Source of the DNA: Chitinophagia bacterium
GTDB lineage: Bacteria; Bacteroidota; Bacteroidia; Chitinophagales; Saprospiraceae
DNA length: 43,509 nt
Reading direction: 5' to 3'
Assembly (NCBI GenBank): GCA_009923745.1
Contig: RFSX01000003.1
Location: 1-43,509, forward strand
Positions within the stretch are counted from its first letter, which is position 1; each line of letters starts with the position of its first letter. A program made the position numbers and the translations under genes. Shown piece after piece: positions 1 to 10,572 of the stretch. The notes beneath the pieces were generated by a model. The model made no database searches. It saw only the letters and a program-made list of their open reading frames with translations, and was not told the origin of the DNA.

Positions 1-818
1 CCTGGCAGCTTAAAGGAAAGTATCCGGCCATATTTGAAAACCCCGTTGTGGGAGAAGAAGCTAAAAAATTGTTTAACGACGCTCAAAGTATGCTGAGGCG
101 TATCATAGATGAAACCTGGCTGGAGGCAAGGGCTGTGTTTGGAATTTTTAAGGCTAACAGTGATAATGATGATAATATCATTCTTTTTGATGAATCCGGA
201 GAACAGCTAGAAACCCTTTGTTGCTTGAGGCAACAGACTCAAAAAGCTGACGGTCTGCCGTATTACTGCCTAAGCGATTTTATTGCCCCGGAAGGGCTGG
301 GTTATGAGGATTATCTCGGTGCATTTGCAGTAACCGCTGGCGTAGGAATAGAACAACACCTTGAACGCTTCGAAAAAGAGCATGATGACTATTCTTCAAT
401 ACTTTTAAAAGCCTTGGCCGATCGTCTGGCCGAAGCGCTGGCAGAAAAACTGCACCTGGATATCAGAACACGTTATTGGGCTTATGCCGCAGAAGAGAAC
501 TTGGATAACGATAGCTTAATACAGGAAAAGTACCAGGGTATCAGACCTGCTCCAGGCTATCCGGCTTGCCCAGAACACAGTGAAAAAGAGAAGTTATTCA
601 GATTGCTCAAGGTGGAAGAAGCCATAGGTATAAGCCTTACCGAGTCTTATGCGATGTATCCCGCCGCCTCAGTAAGTGGTTGGTATTTTGCACATCCCGA
701 TGCGAAATACTTTGGCATAAACAAAATTGCTGAAGACCAGCTGGAGGATTATGCCCGTAGAAAATCAATAAGCAAAGAAGATGCGCACCGACTGATGCCC
801 TATTTACTCCCTCTGTAA
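1..818 (+). CDS. metH: Methionine synthase (cobalamin-dependent), C-terminal activation-domain part, truncated by the window start
   Basis: Frame is open from nt 3 (WQLKGKYPAIFENPVVGEEAKKLFNDA...). Activation-domain motifs seen: DFIAPEGLGYEDYLGAFAVTAG, ALADRLAEALAEKLH, IRPAPGYPACPEHSEK, SGWYFAHPDAKYF. The ORF-track start at 48 is an internal GTG. Confidence 0.95.
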   Translation, partial: WQLKGKYPAIFENPVVGEEAKKLFNDAQSMLRRIIDETWLEARAVFGIFKANSDNDDNIILFDESGEQLETLCCLRQQTQKADGLPYYCLSDFIAPEGLGYEDYLGAFAVTAGVGIEQHLERFEKEHDDYSSILLKALADRLAEALAEKLHLDIRTRYWAYAAEENLDNDSLIQEKYQGIRPAPGYPACPEHSEKEKLFRLLKVEEAIGISLTESYAMYPAASVSGWYFAHPDAKYFGINKIAEDQLEDYARRKSISKEDAHRLMPYLLPL

Positions 819-858
819 ATAATCCGTTGGTTCATCTTTTATGCTCCTTTGACTATAT

Positions 859-1023
859 TTGAGCACGCTGGAAAAAAAGGACAATCATATAAGTCTAAAA
901 GAGTTGGTCCTGCACATAAGAGCTTCTGCCTTTATGTTGCTATCTTTCATTATGGGTCTTATCTTAGCCTCGGCTTTTGTGGTCCTTAACCAGATTTATA
1001 AGGAAATAGTTAACGTGTCCTAA
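859..1023 (+). CDS. Putative 54-aa single-pass membrane microprotein (TTG start)
   Basis: My translation of a reading frame not in the ORF track: (M)STLEKKDNHISLKELVLHIRASAFMLLSFIMGLILASAFVVLNQIYKEIVNVS*. Charged N-terminus, then one hydrophobic helix. It ends 1 nt before the cysC ATG. Confidence 0.45.
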   Translation: MSTLEKKDNHISLKELVLHIRASAFMLLSFIMGLILASAFVVLNQIYKEIVNVS

Positions 1024-1024
1024 T

Positions 1025-1621
1025 ATGGAAAACATTCATCCGATATTCAGCACCCTTTTAGGGCGAAAAGAAAAAGAGTCTTTCCTGAATCAAAGGTCAA
1101 AAGTTCTTTGGTTTACGGGCTTATCAGGGTCAGGCAAAAGCACTATAGCTGCCGGCCTGGAAAAACTCTTGTTTTCCAAGGGTCACTTTGTTCAGGTTCT
1201 GGATGGCGACAACACAAGGACAGGGATAAACAACAATCTCGGATTTAGCTTAGATGACCGCAAAGAAAACATACGCCGTGTGTCTGAGGCAAGTAAGCTT
1301 TTCCTAGATGCAGGCATTATATGCATAAATTCCTTTGTAAGCCCGACAAAAGAAATAAGAAATATGGCCCGACAAATTATAGGAGACAAAGATTTCATCG
1401 AAATATTTGTTAATACACCATTGGAAATATGTGAGCAACGGGATGTAAAGGGTCTTTACAAAAAAGCACGTGCCGGAAAAATTAAATCATTTACGGGTAT
1501 TGACTCTCCATTTGAGGCGCCAGCAAGTCCAGCAGTTGAAGTAATGACGGCGGACCAAACTGTAGAAGATAGTGTTCAATTTGTATATGATAAGATAATT
1601 AAGCTAATTTCCCCTGAGTGA
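1025..1621 (+). CDS. cysC: Adenylyl-sulfate kinase
   Basis: P-loop GLSGSGKST, DGDNTR, RRVSEASKLF, FVSPTKEIR, ICEQRDVKGLYKKARAGKIKSFTGIDSPFEAP are typical of APS kinase. Confidence 0.93.
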   Translation: MENIHPIFSTLLGRKEKESFLNQRSKVLWFTGLSGSGKSTIAAGLEKLLFSKGHFVQVLDGDNTRTGINNNLGFSLDDRKENIRRVSEASKLFLDAGIICINSFVSPTKEIRNMARQIIGDKDFIEIFVNTPLEICEQRDVKGLYKKARAGKIKSFTGIDSPFEAPASPAVEVMTADQTVEDSVQFVYDKIIKLISPE

Positions 1622-1689
1622 AAAAACCAAACTGATAAATTCTGGACAAGTCCACATTCATAAAAAAAGAAAAAGAGCTGGTCCTTCCG

Positions 1690-2586
1690 TTGCATATGAC
1701 TTCTGCCTGGATGGATGCCGTATCTATTAAAGGGTCCTGGGATCTTGTAGCTTCTTATTCTAAATCGGGTGACCTTCAAGGCATACTGGTATATCACCGC
1801 CGTACCATTCTGGGCATTAACTTTATTCTCATGCCTCCCATGTGCTTTTATAACGGTATCAAGATTTTTTATCCTGACAGGCTAAGTCAATATGAAAAAG
1901 TATCGCTGGAAGAAAAAGTGATTTCAGACCTCATCACTCAGCTGCCGCCATACAGTTTTTATTATCAGCAATATGACCCAGGCTTTACCAATTGGGCGCC
2001 ATTATACTGGCGGGGCTTTAAGCAAACAACAAGATATACCTACAGGCTAAATACAAGCCTGGAAGGCAAAATCAGTATTGACCAACTTAAAGGCAATCTG
2101 CGACGCAACATTCAAAAGGCTGAAGCCCAATGTTCAATTACAGAGACTACTCTGGATGACTTTATCTCAGCACTTATAGATGCCTATGCCGGTAGAAAGA
2201 ACCCATTTAATATAGCATTAATAAAGCGCCTTCATTCAAGTCTGGAGAGAAAGAATGCTGTAAGGCTAATAGGCTGCAGGCATTTGGAAACCAATGTTAT
2301 GCTAGCGGGTGCCATGATAGCCTACGACAAAGAAACGAGCTATTATGTTGTTGGGTTCTATAATCCCAAATACAAAGACAGTGGCGCGCTCAGCTACCTG
2401 TTGTGGAATATAATCTCAAGCAATAAAACACCTTACTTTGATTTTGAGGGCAGTATGATAAAAGAAATAGAGCACTTTTTCAGAGGCTTTGGAGGTGAGT
2501 GGACACCGCACTCCAGAATCTGGAAATTCAACAACCCCATCCTCACGCCTTTACTCAAGTACAAGTTTAGATCACTGATTCACTGA
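1690..2586 (+). CDS. FemAB/GNAT-like N-acyltransferase family protein
   Basis: N-terminal W-DAV....WD motif, KGNLRRNIQKAE, central GNAT-like fold region, and FDFEGSM...FFRGFGG C-terminus typical of FemAB-related GNATs. The open frame extends upstream to 1639, so the true start is uncertain. Confidence 0.7.
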   Translation: MHMTSAWMDAVSIKGSWDLVASYSKSGDLQGILVYHRRTILGINFILMPPMCFYNGIKIFYPDRLSQYEKVSLEEKVISDLITQLPPYSFYYQQYDPGFTNWAPLYWRGFKQTTRYTYRLNTSLEGKISIDQLKGNLRRNIQKAEAQCSITETTLDDFISALIDAYAGRKNPFNIALIKRLHSSLERKNAVRLIGCRHLETNVMLAGAMIAYDKETSYYVVGFYNPKYKDSGALSYLLWNIISSNKTPYFDFEGSMIKEIEHFFRGFGGEWTPHSRIWKFNNPILTPLLKYKFRSLIH

Positions 2587-2767
2587 TCGCTTATGGGTGA
2601 TTTGAGAGGCGTGGTCGATATTTTTAAGGCCCTGGCTGAATGCTTAGGGGAAAGCCTGAATCTAAATTTTGACACAAAAGAGTACCCCCTGTTAGGTGCT
2701 CTACTGTTCACATATTATATGGTATATTCCTAAGTTGTCTAATTTCCAAAAAAGCAAAAATGGTAAG

Positions 2768-3400
2768 ATGAATGCAGAGTTGTTGTTTAAGTATTTTCCT
2801 GAGCTGACAGAACTTCAAAAGGATCAGCTCACTCGGCTTGGTCCTTTTTACAAAGAATGGAACCAACGGGTCAATGTCGTTTCCAGGAAAGACATAGAGG
2901 CTCTATACCTGCATCACGTATTACATAGCCTGAGTATTCAAAAGTTTATGCCATTTAATCCTGGAACGCAATTGCTAGACCTTGGAACAGGCGGTGGTTT
3001 TCCGGGTATACCGCTCGCTATTTTAAATCCCGATTGCCAGTTTCTTCTTATTGATGGAAAAGCAAAGAAGATATCTGTGGTTAATGCCATAATTGATGCG
3101 CTGGGACTCCTTAACGTTAGAGGACTACATAAAAGGTCTGAAGAGTTAAAAATGAAGTTTGATTTTGTTCTAGCGCGAGCTGTGACACGCCTGAAACCCC
3201 TACTGGATATAAGCTTGCACCTCATCTCAGACAAACACATAAATAAACTCCCTAATGGTATTATAGCCTTGAAGGGTGGAGATTTAAAAGAAGAAATTCG
3301 TGAGGTTCAGAAATATCACCAGGTAGAACAAACCCCCGTCAATAAGTTTTTTGATGAAGAATATTTTAATGAAAAATACATCTTGTATATTCAAGGGTAG
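2768..3400 (+). CDS. rsmG: 16S rRNA (guanine-527-N7) methyltransferase
   Basis: LLDLGTGGGFPGIPLAIL, LLIDGKAKKI, VLARAVTRLKPLL match RsmG/GidB. In-frame ATG at 2768 is preferred over the 2696 track start. Confidence 0.93.
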   Translation: MNAELLFKYFPELTELQKDQLTRLGPFYKEWNQRVNVVSRKDIEALYLHHVLHSLSIQKFMPFNPGTQLLDLGTGGGFPGIPLAILNPDCQFLLIDGKAKKISVVNAIIDALGLLNVRGLHKRSEELKMKFDFVLARAVTRLKPLLDISLHLISDKHINKLPNGIIALKGGDLKEEIREVQKYHQVEQTPVNKFFDEEYFNEKYILYIQG

Positions 3401-3405
3401 AATGT

Positions 3406-4737
3406 TTGACATTTGCCATGAATGACGTTTTAACCCTTACCTTATTCTCTCTTTTTGGAAAAGATTTCAACCTTATGGAGGTCGTTGGGTCTATTGTCTC
3501 CCTGGCAATTCTCTTTTTTGCCTACCGCAGGTTAATGGACTACTTCTCTCCCAAAATCCAAAGAAGCTTAGAGATAACAAAACGCAACAAAACAAGGCTT
3601 TTCAAGATAATTCGTAGGATGCTGGTGTTTCTTGTGTCCATAGTGCTGGTAACTCTATTGAATGTTGACCACAACCTTTTCACGAAGGGTGACTTTAATT
3701 TTACAATACTTCACATACTTAAAGCACTTTTCCTCTGGCAGTTGGCACAACTTCTGGATTGGGTTATTAACAACCTGTTTATTGACTATTTCTACCCGCA
3801 AGGTTCAAGCCAGAATGACCTTAAAAACACTTCGTCAATTCATGGTGCAAGAAGAACTGTCCAGTATTCGTTTTACCTCATTGTAGCCCTATATATCGTT
3901 GATAACTTTAACCTGGATTATGCCTTCAAAACAATCCCGATTAAAGATGGTGAGATAGTTATCAACATATCCACTATCATGAATGCGCTACTGGCAATTT
4001 ACATAGCACAGTTGATTGTCTGGGTTATAATCCACATACCCCTACTCAAGCTATATGCTCGCCGAAACGTGGATGTAGGCGCCCAATACGCGATAAATCA
4101 GTTGGTAAAATATGTTGTCTATACTTTTGCCCTACTGTATGCCCTCACCACGTTTGGTATAAATATTTCTCTTATTCTTGGAGGTGCTGCAGCTTTATTG
4201 GTGGGTATTGGGCTCGGGCTTCAGCAGACATTCAATGATTTCATTTCAGGTATTGTTTTGCTATTTGAAAGAACCGTTTCTGTAGGTGATGTTCTTGAAT
4301 TTGCAGGTACTGTGGGCGTTGTAAAAAAGATAGGTCTCAGATCTTCCATAATACATACGAGACCTAACGTCAGCATGATTGTTCCTAATCACTTGTTGGT
4401 TAATGAGCATGTAACAAACTGGACACACTTTGATGATAGCATCCGATTTACTGTTGAAGTCGGTGTGGCTTATGGCTCAGATACGGCTCTTGTTAAAAGC
4501 TTGCTGATCAAAGCAGTAGACGAAAACCCGTACGTTTTGAATACGCCGTCTCCTTTTGTTCGCTTCCTTGCGTTTGGAGACTCATCACTTAACTTTGCTG
4601 TGTATTTTTTCTCAAAGGAATACCTCATTATTGAAGATATCAAAAGTGATATTCGTTTGTATATTGATAAGCTCTTCAGAGAATACAAGGTCATAGTGCC
4701 GTTCCCTCAGCGCGTTATTACCATGAACAAAGATTAG
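3406..4737 (+). CDS. MscS-family mechanosensitive ion channel
   Basis: GLGLQQTFNDFISGIVLLFERTVSVGDVLE...GVVKKIGLRSSIIHTRPNVSMIVPN is the classical MscS pore/beta domain. An ATG at 3418 is a plausible start. Confidence 0.9.
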   Translation: MTFAMNDVLTLTLFSLFGKDFNLMEVVGSIVSLAILFFAYRRLMDYFSPKIQRSLEITKRNKTRLFKIIRRMLVFLVSIVLVTLLNVDHNLFTKGDFNFTILHILKALFLWQLAQLLDWVINNLFIDYFYPQGSSQNDLKNTSSIHGARRTVQYSFYLIVALYIVDNFNLDYAFKTIPIKDGEIVINISTIMNALLAIYIAQLIVWVIIHIPLLKLYARRNVDVGAQYAINQLVKYVVYTFALLYALTTFGINISLILGGAAALLVGIGLGLQQTFNDFISGIVLLFERTVSVGDVLEFAGTVGVVKKIGLRSSIIHTRPNVSMIVPNHLLVNEHVTNWTHFDDSIRFTVEVGVAYGSDTALVKSLLIKAVDENPYVLNTPSPFVRFLAFGDSSLNFAVYFFSKEYLIIEDIKSDIRLYIDKLFREYKVIVPFPQRVITMNKD

Positions 4738-6224
4738 AAGATTTCTTTCCGGATAAATCGAATTGATGCCTTTATATCTTCATGCAAGAGGCGGTCATTT
4801 TCCAAGAAGGGAACCACCTCGCGATAAGCTTTCCTAAGCTTCTGAATATGTACACTGCTTTTAACACCTTTTCTAAAGTCAAGAGCCTGTGCCGCAGTCA
4901 AAAGTTCAATCGCCAAAACCTTATATACATTGTTAACAACACGGTAGGTCTTTGTTGCGGCGTTTGCAGCCATGCTTACATGGTCCTCCTGCCCTTTGCT
5001 CGAGCTGATAGAATCGACAGATGCTGGCGTACACAGTTGTTTGTTTTGACTGACAATTGATGCCGCCGTATACTGTGGTATCATAAAGCCGGAGTTCAAT
5101 CCGGGGTATTTATTCAAATAATCTGGCAGCCCTCTCTCTCCATTGATAAGCTGATATGTTCTTCTTTCCGAAATGCTCGCCAGCTCAGAAAGTGCTATCG
5201 ACAAAAAGTCAAGCGATAAGGCCAGGGGTTGCGCATGGAAATTGCCCCCAGAAAGAACTTTGTCAGATGTGTGAAAAACATTTGGATTGTCGGTGACCGC
5301 ATTTAATTCCCTTTCTGCTATCTGCCTACAATACGTGATAGCATCTCTTGACGCCCCGTGCACCTGGGGAATACATCTGAAAGAATATGGGTCTTGAACC
5401 GTTCTGTATTTGTTCTGTAGTATTTCGCTGCCCTCACATATCTCTCTGATTGCTGTGGCAACTTCTTGTTGACCCTCTTGATTGCGAACTTTACTCAAGT
5501 CTGCATCAAAGGGATCAAGCGAACACAAAAAGGCCTCCAAGGACATTGCCGAGACAAGATTGGCCCATCGAAAAATTCGCTCCGCGTGATGGCTCGCCCA
5601 AAGTTGAAAGGCCAGACAAAACTGAGTGCCATTTATAAGAGCTAAACCTTCTTTATAGGAAAGTCTCATTGGCTCCATGCTGTGTTTGCCTAAAAGTTCT
5701 TCTGCGCTGCAAACGCGATTGCCGTTCCACAGTTCGCCCATGCCCAATAGCGGCAGGCTCATATGTGCCAAAGGCACAAGATCTCCCGATGCTCCCAACG
5801 AACCCTGCTCATATATAACAGGAATCAGATCCTTATTAAACATTTCAATAAGGCGCTCTACCAATACAGGCCTTACACCACTAAAGCCAAAAGAAAGATT
5901 TTTAATTTTCAGAAAAACAATAAGCCTTGAAAGCTCTTTGGGTATTGGCTTACCTTGTCCACAGGCATGCGACACTATAAGGTTGTGCTGAAGCTGTTCT
6001 ATTTCCTCTTGTGATATTTTTACATCACACAATGAGCCAAAGCCCGTGTTTACACCATATATCTCTACATCCGGCTCCTGAACTTTCTGAGATAAATAGG
6101 CTCTGTTTGCCTCTATGCGTTTTAGGCTCGCCTCATCAAGTGACAATTTTACCCCGGAATCCAAAAAAGCCCCGATATCATCGAGGCCAATGTTTTCGTT
6201 TGAAACTACGACTGTTTGGCTCAT
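4734..6224 (-). CDS. hutH: Histidine ammonia-lyase
   Basis: MIO prosthetic-group motif GSLGASGDLVPLAHM; YGVNTGFGSL; VSHACGQG (Ser-His pair typical of HAL rather than TAL/PAL); QDPYSFRCIPQVHGASRDA. Confidence 0.9.
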   Translation of the reverse strand: MSQTVVVSNENIGLDDIGAFLDSGVKLSLDEASLKRIEANRAYLSQKVQEPDVEIYGVNTGFGSLCDVKISQEEIEQLQHNLIVSHACGQGKPIPKELSRLIVFLKIKNLSFGFSGVRPVLVERLIEMFNKDLIPVIYEQGSLGASGDLVPLAHMSLPLLGMGELWNGNRVCSAEELLGKHSMEPMRLSYKEGLALINGTQFCLAFQLWASHHAERIFRWANLVSAMSLEAFLCSLDPFDADLSKVRNQEGQQEVATAIREICEGSEILQNKYRTVQDPYSFRCIPQVHGASRDAITYCRQIAERELNAVTDNPNVFHTSDKVLSGGNFHAQPLALSLDFLSIALSELASISERRTYQLINGERGLPDYLNKYPGLNSGFMIPQYTAASIVSQNKQLCTPASVDSISSSKGQEDHVSMAANAATKTYRVVNNVYKVLAIELLTAAQALDFRKGVKSSVHIQKLRKAYREVVPFLENDRLLHEDIKASIRFIRKEIF

Positions 6225-6244
6225 TGGTTTTCTCGCTTAGACAA

Positions 6245-6273
6245 CAAATTTATCTAAAAAAGAAAACCCTCAA
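6245..6273 (-). promoter_or_regulatory. Candidate Bacteroidota promoter for hutH
   Basis: Minus strand TTG (6273-6271) - N18 - TAAATTTG (6252-6245), about 20 nt upstream of the hutH ATG and just past the clpB stop. Confidence 0.55.
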
Positions 6274-6275
6274 AA

Positions 6276-9011
6276 CTAATCTTTGTCATCATCCTCTGAT
6301 ATGTCATCTACGGCTTTATTCAAGTCTTCTGTGGCCTTGTTAACTTGATCTGTCAGGCTCTTTCCTGTCTTCCTTTTCTTGAATTCGGGCATATCCCTTG
6401 ATCCGGTAGCTTTCTCCGTAAAGGTGAACCCTTTTACATCTGTGCCTATATACACAGTGTCGCCAGCACTAAAGCTACCAGACAAAATCTCTTTGGAAAG
6501 CTCATTAATAATTTCCTTCTGAATCACCCTTTTCAGAGGCCTTGCACCAAACTCGGGCTCATAGCCAAGCTCAGCCAACAAGTCAAGCGCTGAATCACAA
6601 ACCACCAATGACATCTCTTGCTTGGCCATATGCTTTTTCACCCCTTTTAAAAGAAGCGTGGCTATTTTTTTGATTTCCTCTTTCGTGAGCGGTAAAAACA
6701 TAATTTGCTCATCAATTCTGTTAAGGAATTCCGGTCTCAAATGGTCCTTTAGAATATTAAAGACTTCAATCTTTGTTGTCTCAATAATGTCGTCCCTGTG
6801 TTCAGATCCTACAGACTCCAGGTCTTCAAAGTTCTCAAGAATAATCTGGGATCCCATGTTGGATGTCATTATTATAATGGTATTCTTGAAATTGGCTACC
6901 CGGCCTTTGTTGTCTGTCAAGCGTCCATCATCCAACACCTGGAGCAGTACATTGAATGTGTCAGGATGAGCCTTTTCTATCTCGTCAAGTAAAACAATGG
7001 AATAAGGTCGTCTCCTCACAGCTTCTGTTAACTGTCCTCCCTCGTCATAACCCACATATCCCGGAGGTGCTCCAACCAGTCTTGATACAGAATGCTTTTC
7101 CTGGTATTCACTCATATCTATTCTCGTAATGGCCCCTTCGTCGTCAAAAAGAACATCGGCAAGCGTCTTTGCCAGCTCTGTCTTACCTACACCTGTAGGG
7201 CCAAGAAAAATAAAAGAGCCTATAGGTTTGTTTGGATCTGATAAGCCTGAACGGCTTCTTCTTATGGCGTCTGAAACAGCCACAACCGCCTCTTTTTGTC
7301 CTATAAGTCTCTTACCAATTTCATCCTCCATGGTCAAGAGTTTCTCTCTTTCGCTCTGAAGCATTTTTGAAACCGGTATCCCCGTCCACCTCGAAACGAC
7401 ATCTGCAATATCGTTAGCCGTTACCTCTTCATTGGTAAACCGCGAATCTTCCGAAAGGCCCTCCAGCTTTTCTTCTGCAACACTCAGCATAGCCTCTTTT
7501 TCCTTTAATTCGCCATAACGAATCCTGGCGACACGTTCAAAGTCTGAATCTCGTTCGGCCTTCTCTGCATCATACTCTAACTCTTCAATTGTCTTTTTGA
7601 TCATTTGAATCTGGTCAACAATTTCCTTTTCGTTCTGCCAGCTTGCGTTCAGCGAATCCAGCTTCTCCTTGGTGTTGGCAATCTGTTCGTTGATGAGTTT
7701 TAATTTCTTCTTATTATCCTCTCGTTTGATGGCCTCTCTTTCGATTTCAAGCTGTCTCAGCTTTCTGTCCATCTCGTCAATTTCCTCGGGGACAGAATCC
7801 AACTCCAGTCTCATCTTGGCTGCGGCTTCATCAATGAGGTCGATGGCCTTATCCGGCAACTTGCGTTCTGTAATATATCTGTGAGATAGCTCTGCCGCCG
7901 CGATAAGCGCTTCATCCAGAATGTCAATCTTATGATACATTTCATACTTGTCCTGAATACCCCTAAGGATAGAGATAGTATCTTCCACCGTTGGCTCATC
8001 AATAAATACTGTTTGAAACCTTCTAACCAAAGCCTTATCTTTTTCAAAATATTTTTGATACTCGTCCTGGGTTGTCGCACCTATGGTGCGGAGTTCTCCT
8101 CTTGCTAAGGCAGGCTTAAGAATATTGGCGGCATCCATTGCGCCGTTACCACCACCTGCTCCTATAAGTGTGTGAATCTCATCTATAAACAGGATGACTT
8201 CACCTTCAGAGGCATTCACCTCCTTTATTACTGCTTTCAGCCGCTCTTCGAATTCTCCTTTGAACTTAGCTCCCGCAATAAGCGCAGCAATGTCTAGTGC
8301 GAATATCTTTTTTGATCGAAGGTTTTCGGGTACGTCCTGTTTGACGATCCTCCAGGCAATTCCCTCAACGATGGCTGTCTTTCCCACTCCTGCATCACCT
8401 ATCAGAATAGGGTTATTCTTTTTTCTGCGCGATAGAATATGGAGCATTCGACGAATTTCCTCGTCTCTTCCAATTATCGGATCCAACTTGCCACTTTCTG
8501 CTCTTTCATTAAGGTCAATAGCATACTTCTTTAATGCATTATATTCGCTGTCAGCATGCTGTGAGTTGACATTACTGCCCTTTCTTAGTTCCTGTATTGC
8601 TTTGACAAGAGACTTCTCGTCCGCTCCCAGATCCCTAAGAATTTGGGCGGTTTTATCCTTTCCTTTTAGAATTCCTAAAAAGATAAGTTCAAGAGAAATA
8701 AATTCATCGTTAAACTGCTTAAGCGTGTCTTTCGCATTCTTCAAAGCAGCATTGGAATCGTTTGTAAGAAACTGCTTATCTGTTCCATCAACTTTTGGAT
8801 ATTTGTTGATCTGCTCATCAAGTGCCTTTTCGAGGGATGGTAAACTAAGCCCCATCTTTTGACATAAGAAAGAAACAACTTGTTCATCAACTTCTATGAT
8901 GCCCTTAAGCAGGTGAGATGTATCAACCTGCTGCTGATCCAGGTTTTTGGCTATGGTCTGGCCCTTTACAATGGCCTCCTGTGCCTTTATGGTAAAATTG
9001 TCATATGTCAT
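6276..9011 (-). CDS. clpB: ATP-dependent chaperone ClpB
   Basis: Two AAA+ modules ([13 protein letters not shown] and [12 protein letters not shown]), Clp_N domain, coiled-coil middle domain, [36 protein letters not shown]. It has an extra Lys-rich then acidic C-terminal tail. Confidence 0.97.
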   Translation of the reverse strand: MTYDNFTIKAQEAIVKGQTIAKNLDQQQVDTSHLLKGIIEVDEQVVSFLCQKMGLSLPSLEKALDEQINKYPKVDGTDKQFLTNDSNAALKNAKDTLKQFNDEFISLELIFLGILKGKDKTAQILRDLGADEKSLVKAIQELRKGSNVNSQHADSEYNALKKYAIDLNERAESGKLDPIIGRDEEIRRMLHILSRRKKNNPILIGDAGVGKTAIVEGIAWRIVKQDVPENLRSKKIFALDIAALIAGAKFKGEFEERLKAVIKEVNASEGEVILFIDEIHTLIGAGGGNGAMDAANILKPALARGELRTIGATTQDEYQKYFEKDKALVRRFQTVFIDEPTVEDTISILRGIQDKYEMYHKIDILDEALIAAAELSHRYITERKLPDKAIDLIDEAAAKMRLELDSVPEEIDEMDRKLRQLEIEREAIKREDNKKKLKLINEQIANTKEKLDSLNASWQNEKEIVDQIQMIKKTIEELEYDAEKAERDSDFERVARIRYGELKEKEAMLSVAEEKLEGLSEDSRFTNEEVTANDIADVVSRWTGIPVSKMLQSEREKLLTMEDEIGKRLIGQKEAVVAVSDAIRRSRSGLSDPNKPIGSFIFLGPTGVGKTELAKTLADVLFDDEGAITRIDMSEYQEKHSVSRLVGAPPGYVGYDEGGQLTEAVRRRPYSIVLLDEIEKAHPDTFNVLLQVLDDGRLTDNKGRVANFKNTIIIMTSNMGSQIILENFEDLESVGSEHRDDIIETTKIEVFNILKDHLRPEFLNRIDEQIMFLPLTKEEIKKIATLLLKGVKKHMAKQEMSLVVCDSALDLLAELGYEPEFGARPLKRVIQKEIINELSKEILSGSFSAGDTVYIGTDVKGFTFTEKATGSRDMPEFKKRKTGKSLTDQVNKATEDLNKAVDDISEDDDKD

Positions 9012-9081
9012 TATCTAGCCTACTTTATTATGTTAAATATCGATCAAATCACACTCCAATCACGATTAGATCAAAAAAGAA

Positions 9082-9092
9082 GACAAATTGTC
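9082..9092. promoter_or_regulatory. GACAAATTGTC palindrome upstream of clpB (candidate heat-shock operator)
   Basis: 11-bp inverted repeat 70 nt upstream of the clpB ATG; the same motif lies upstream of grpE. Confidence 0.45.
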
Positions 9093-9177
9093 CATATTTG
9101 CTCGTCTTATTGTGTCATAATGTCCAAAAACATATAATGAAGAAGTGCCCATAAAGACAAGCCATATTGCTTTGGAT

Positions 9178-10572
9178 TTAATATCTCGACCTTCCTAAGT
9201 CCATTCGCAAAAGAATGGCAATCATGACCGTAAAGGCAAAAAGTGCTGACCCGCCTTTACTTAACAATGGAAGCGGAATACCAATGACGGGCATAATACC
9301 CATAGTCATACCAATATTGATGAAAAAGTGGAAAAAGAGGAGCCCGGCCACACCATAAGCATAATACTTAATATATGGGAAAGCTGCCCGCTCAGCTATA
9401 GTGCTGATTCTAAACAACAAGGTGGTAAACAAAACGATAAGACTGATAGAGCCCAAAAACCCTTGTTCTTCTCCAAGAATAGAAAAAACAAAATCGGTGT
9501 TTTGCTCTGGTACATAATTCAGCCTGGTCATCGTTCCATTCAAAAAGCCTTTGCCAGTAAACCCTCCGCTTCCAATAGCGGTCTTCGACTGGATAATATT
9601 GTAAAGGTCCCCCTTGGGATCGCTCAGGTGCGGTTTAAGCCAGACGTTGATCCTGGCTTGCTGATGGGGCTTTAGTACACTATCAAAGGCCCATTGTGTG
9701 CCAAAAGATAGGGCCGTTGATCCAATAATGAGTATAAAGCTTAATAACAGTTCCCTGTATTTCCCTTCTTTGAATAGACGTGCAAAGAAATAAACCCCGG
9801 AAAGTAACAGAATCAGCACAAGAAGACTATAGTTGATGAAGTTGAAACTAGACAATGTAAACAGACTCAATAGCAATAAAAGACTCAAAGGAATCCGCTT
9901 TTGTGCCACACTCAAAGACTGAAAAAGGTAGCTGGCTAAAATTATTATCAATAACATTGTAAAGGGGCTCCAAATAAGAGAACCTATAAATATAAAGCCC
10001 AAAGAAAGGCCAAGGATGTATAAGCCTGCATTAAGGCCCGCCCTGAACATAGGAATCAGAAAAGCCATGTAGACAATAGCGGTGCCGGCATCAGGCTGCA
10101 ACAAAATCAGGAAAGCGGGAACAAAAAATATCGCCGCTGCAGCTAATATGGTTTTGGTATTTTCAAGACTAACTCCAGGCTTTCCCAAATAGGCCGCAAG
10201 AGCCAATGCCGTGCCTGCCTTTGCAAATTCAGAAGGCTGTATTGTAAAGCCAAAAATTGAAAACCAGGAGCTGGCACCTTTTATTTCCTTTCCGAAAATG
10301 AGAACAGCGACAAGTGACAAGACTCCAATTATGTACAACGGATAAGATAAGGAGTTCCAGATACGCCAGTCCAGGTTCAAAACAGCAATAAAGACAAGCG
10401 CTGATATTCCCATCCATATAGTCTGCCGACCAACAGCAGAGCTCAGGTCAAACCAAGGGCCCGCTTCGTCATAACTGCTGACATAAAGCATAAGCCAACC
10501 GATCAATAAGATACTTATAAATACACTGATAAGTATCCAGTCAAATGTGACCGCTGACCTTCGCTTAATCAT
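9178..10572 (-). CDS. rodA: Rod shape-determining protein RodA (SEDS family)
   Basis: Polytopic; IQPSEFAKAGTALALA, LLQPDAGTAIVYMAF, NYVPEQNTDFVFSILGEEQGF, GIPLPLLSKGGSAL. Confidence 0.93.
   Translation of the reverse strand: MIKRRSAVTFDWILISVFISILLIGWLMLYVSSYDEAGPWFDLSSAVGRQTIWMGISALVFIAVLNLDWRIWNSLSYPLYIIGVLSLVAVLIFGKEIKGASSWFSIFGFTIQPSEFAKAGTALALAAYLGKPGVSLENTKTILAAAAIFFVPAFLILLQPDAGTAIVYMAFLIPMFRAGLNAGLYILGLSLGFIFIGSLIWSPFTMLLIIILASYLFQSLSVAQKRIPLSLLLLLSLFTLSSFNFINYSLLVLILLLSGVYFFARLFKEGKYRELLLSFILIIGSTALSFGTQWAFDSVLKPHQQARINVWLKPHLSDPKGDLYNIIQSKTAIGSGGFTGKGFLNGTMTRLNYVPEQNTDFVFSILGEEQGFLGSISLIVLFTTLLFRISTIAERAAFPYIKYYAYGVAGLLFFHFFINIGMTMGIMPVIGIPLPLLSKGGSALFAFTVMIAILLRMDLGRSRY

Noticed and set aside
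2615-2737. 40-aa GTG-start ORF VVDIFKALAECLGESLNLNFDTKEYPLLGALLFTYYMVYS before rsmG
   Set aside because: Short, no recognisable family, no coupling signal; may be noise or a leader. Not strong enough to call.
8194-8862. 222-aa plus-strand ORF
   Set aside because: Fully antisense to clpB; Ser/Leu/Phe-rich translation typical of a shadow ORF. The same reasoning applies to the other long antisense ORFs (e.g. 12391-12885, 18427-18948, 23107-23532).
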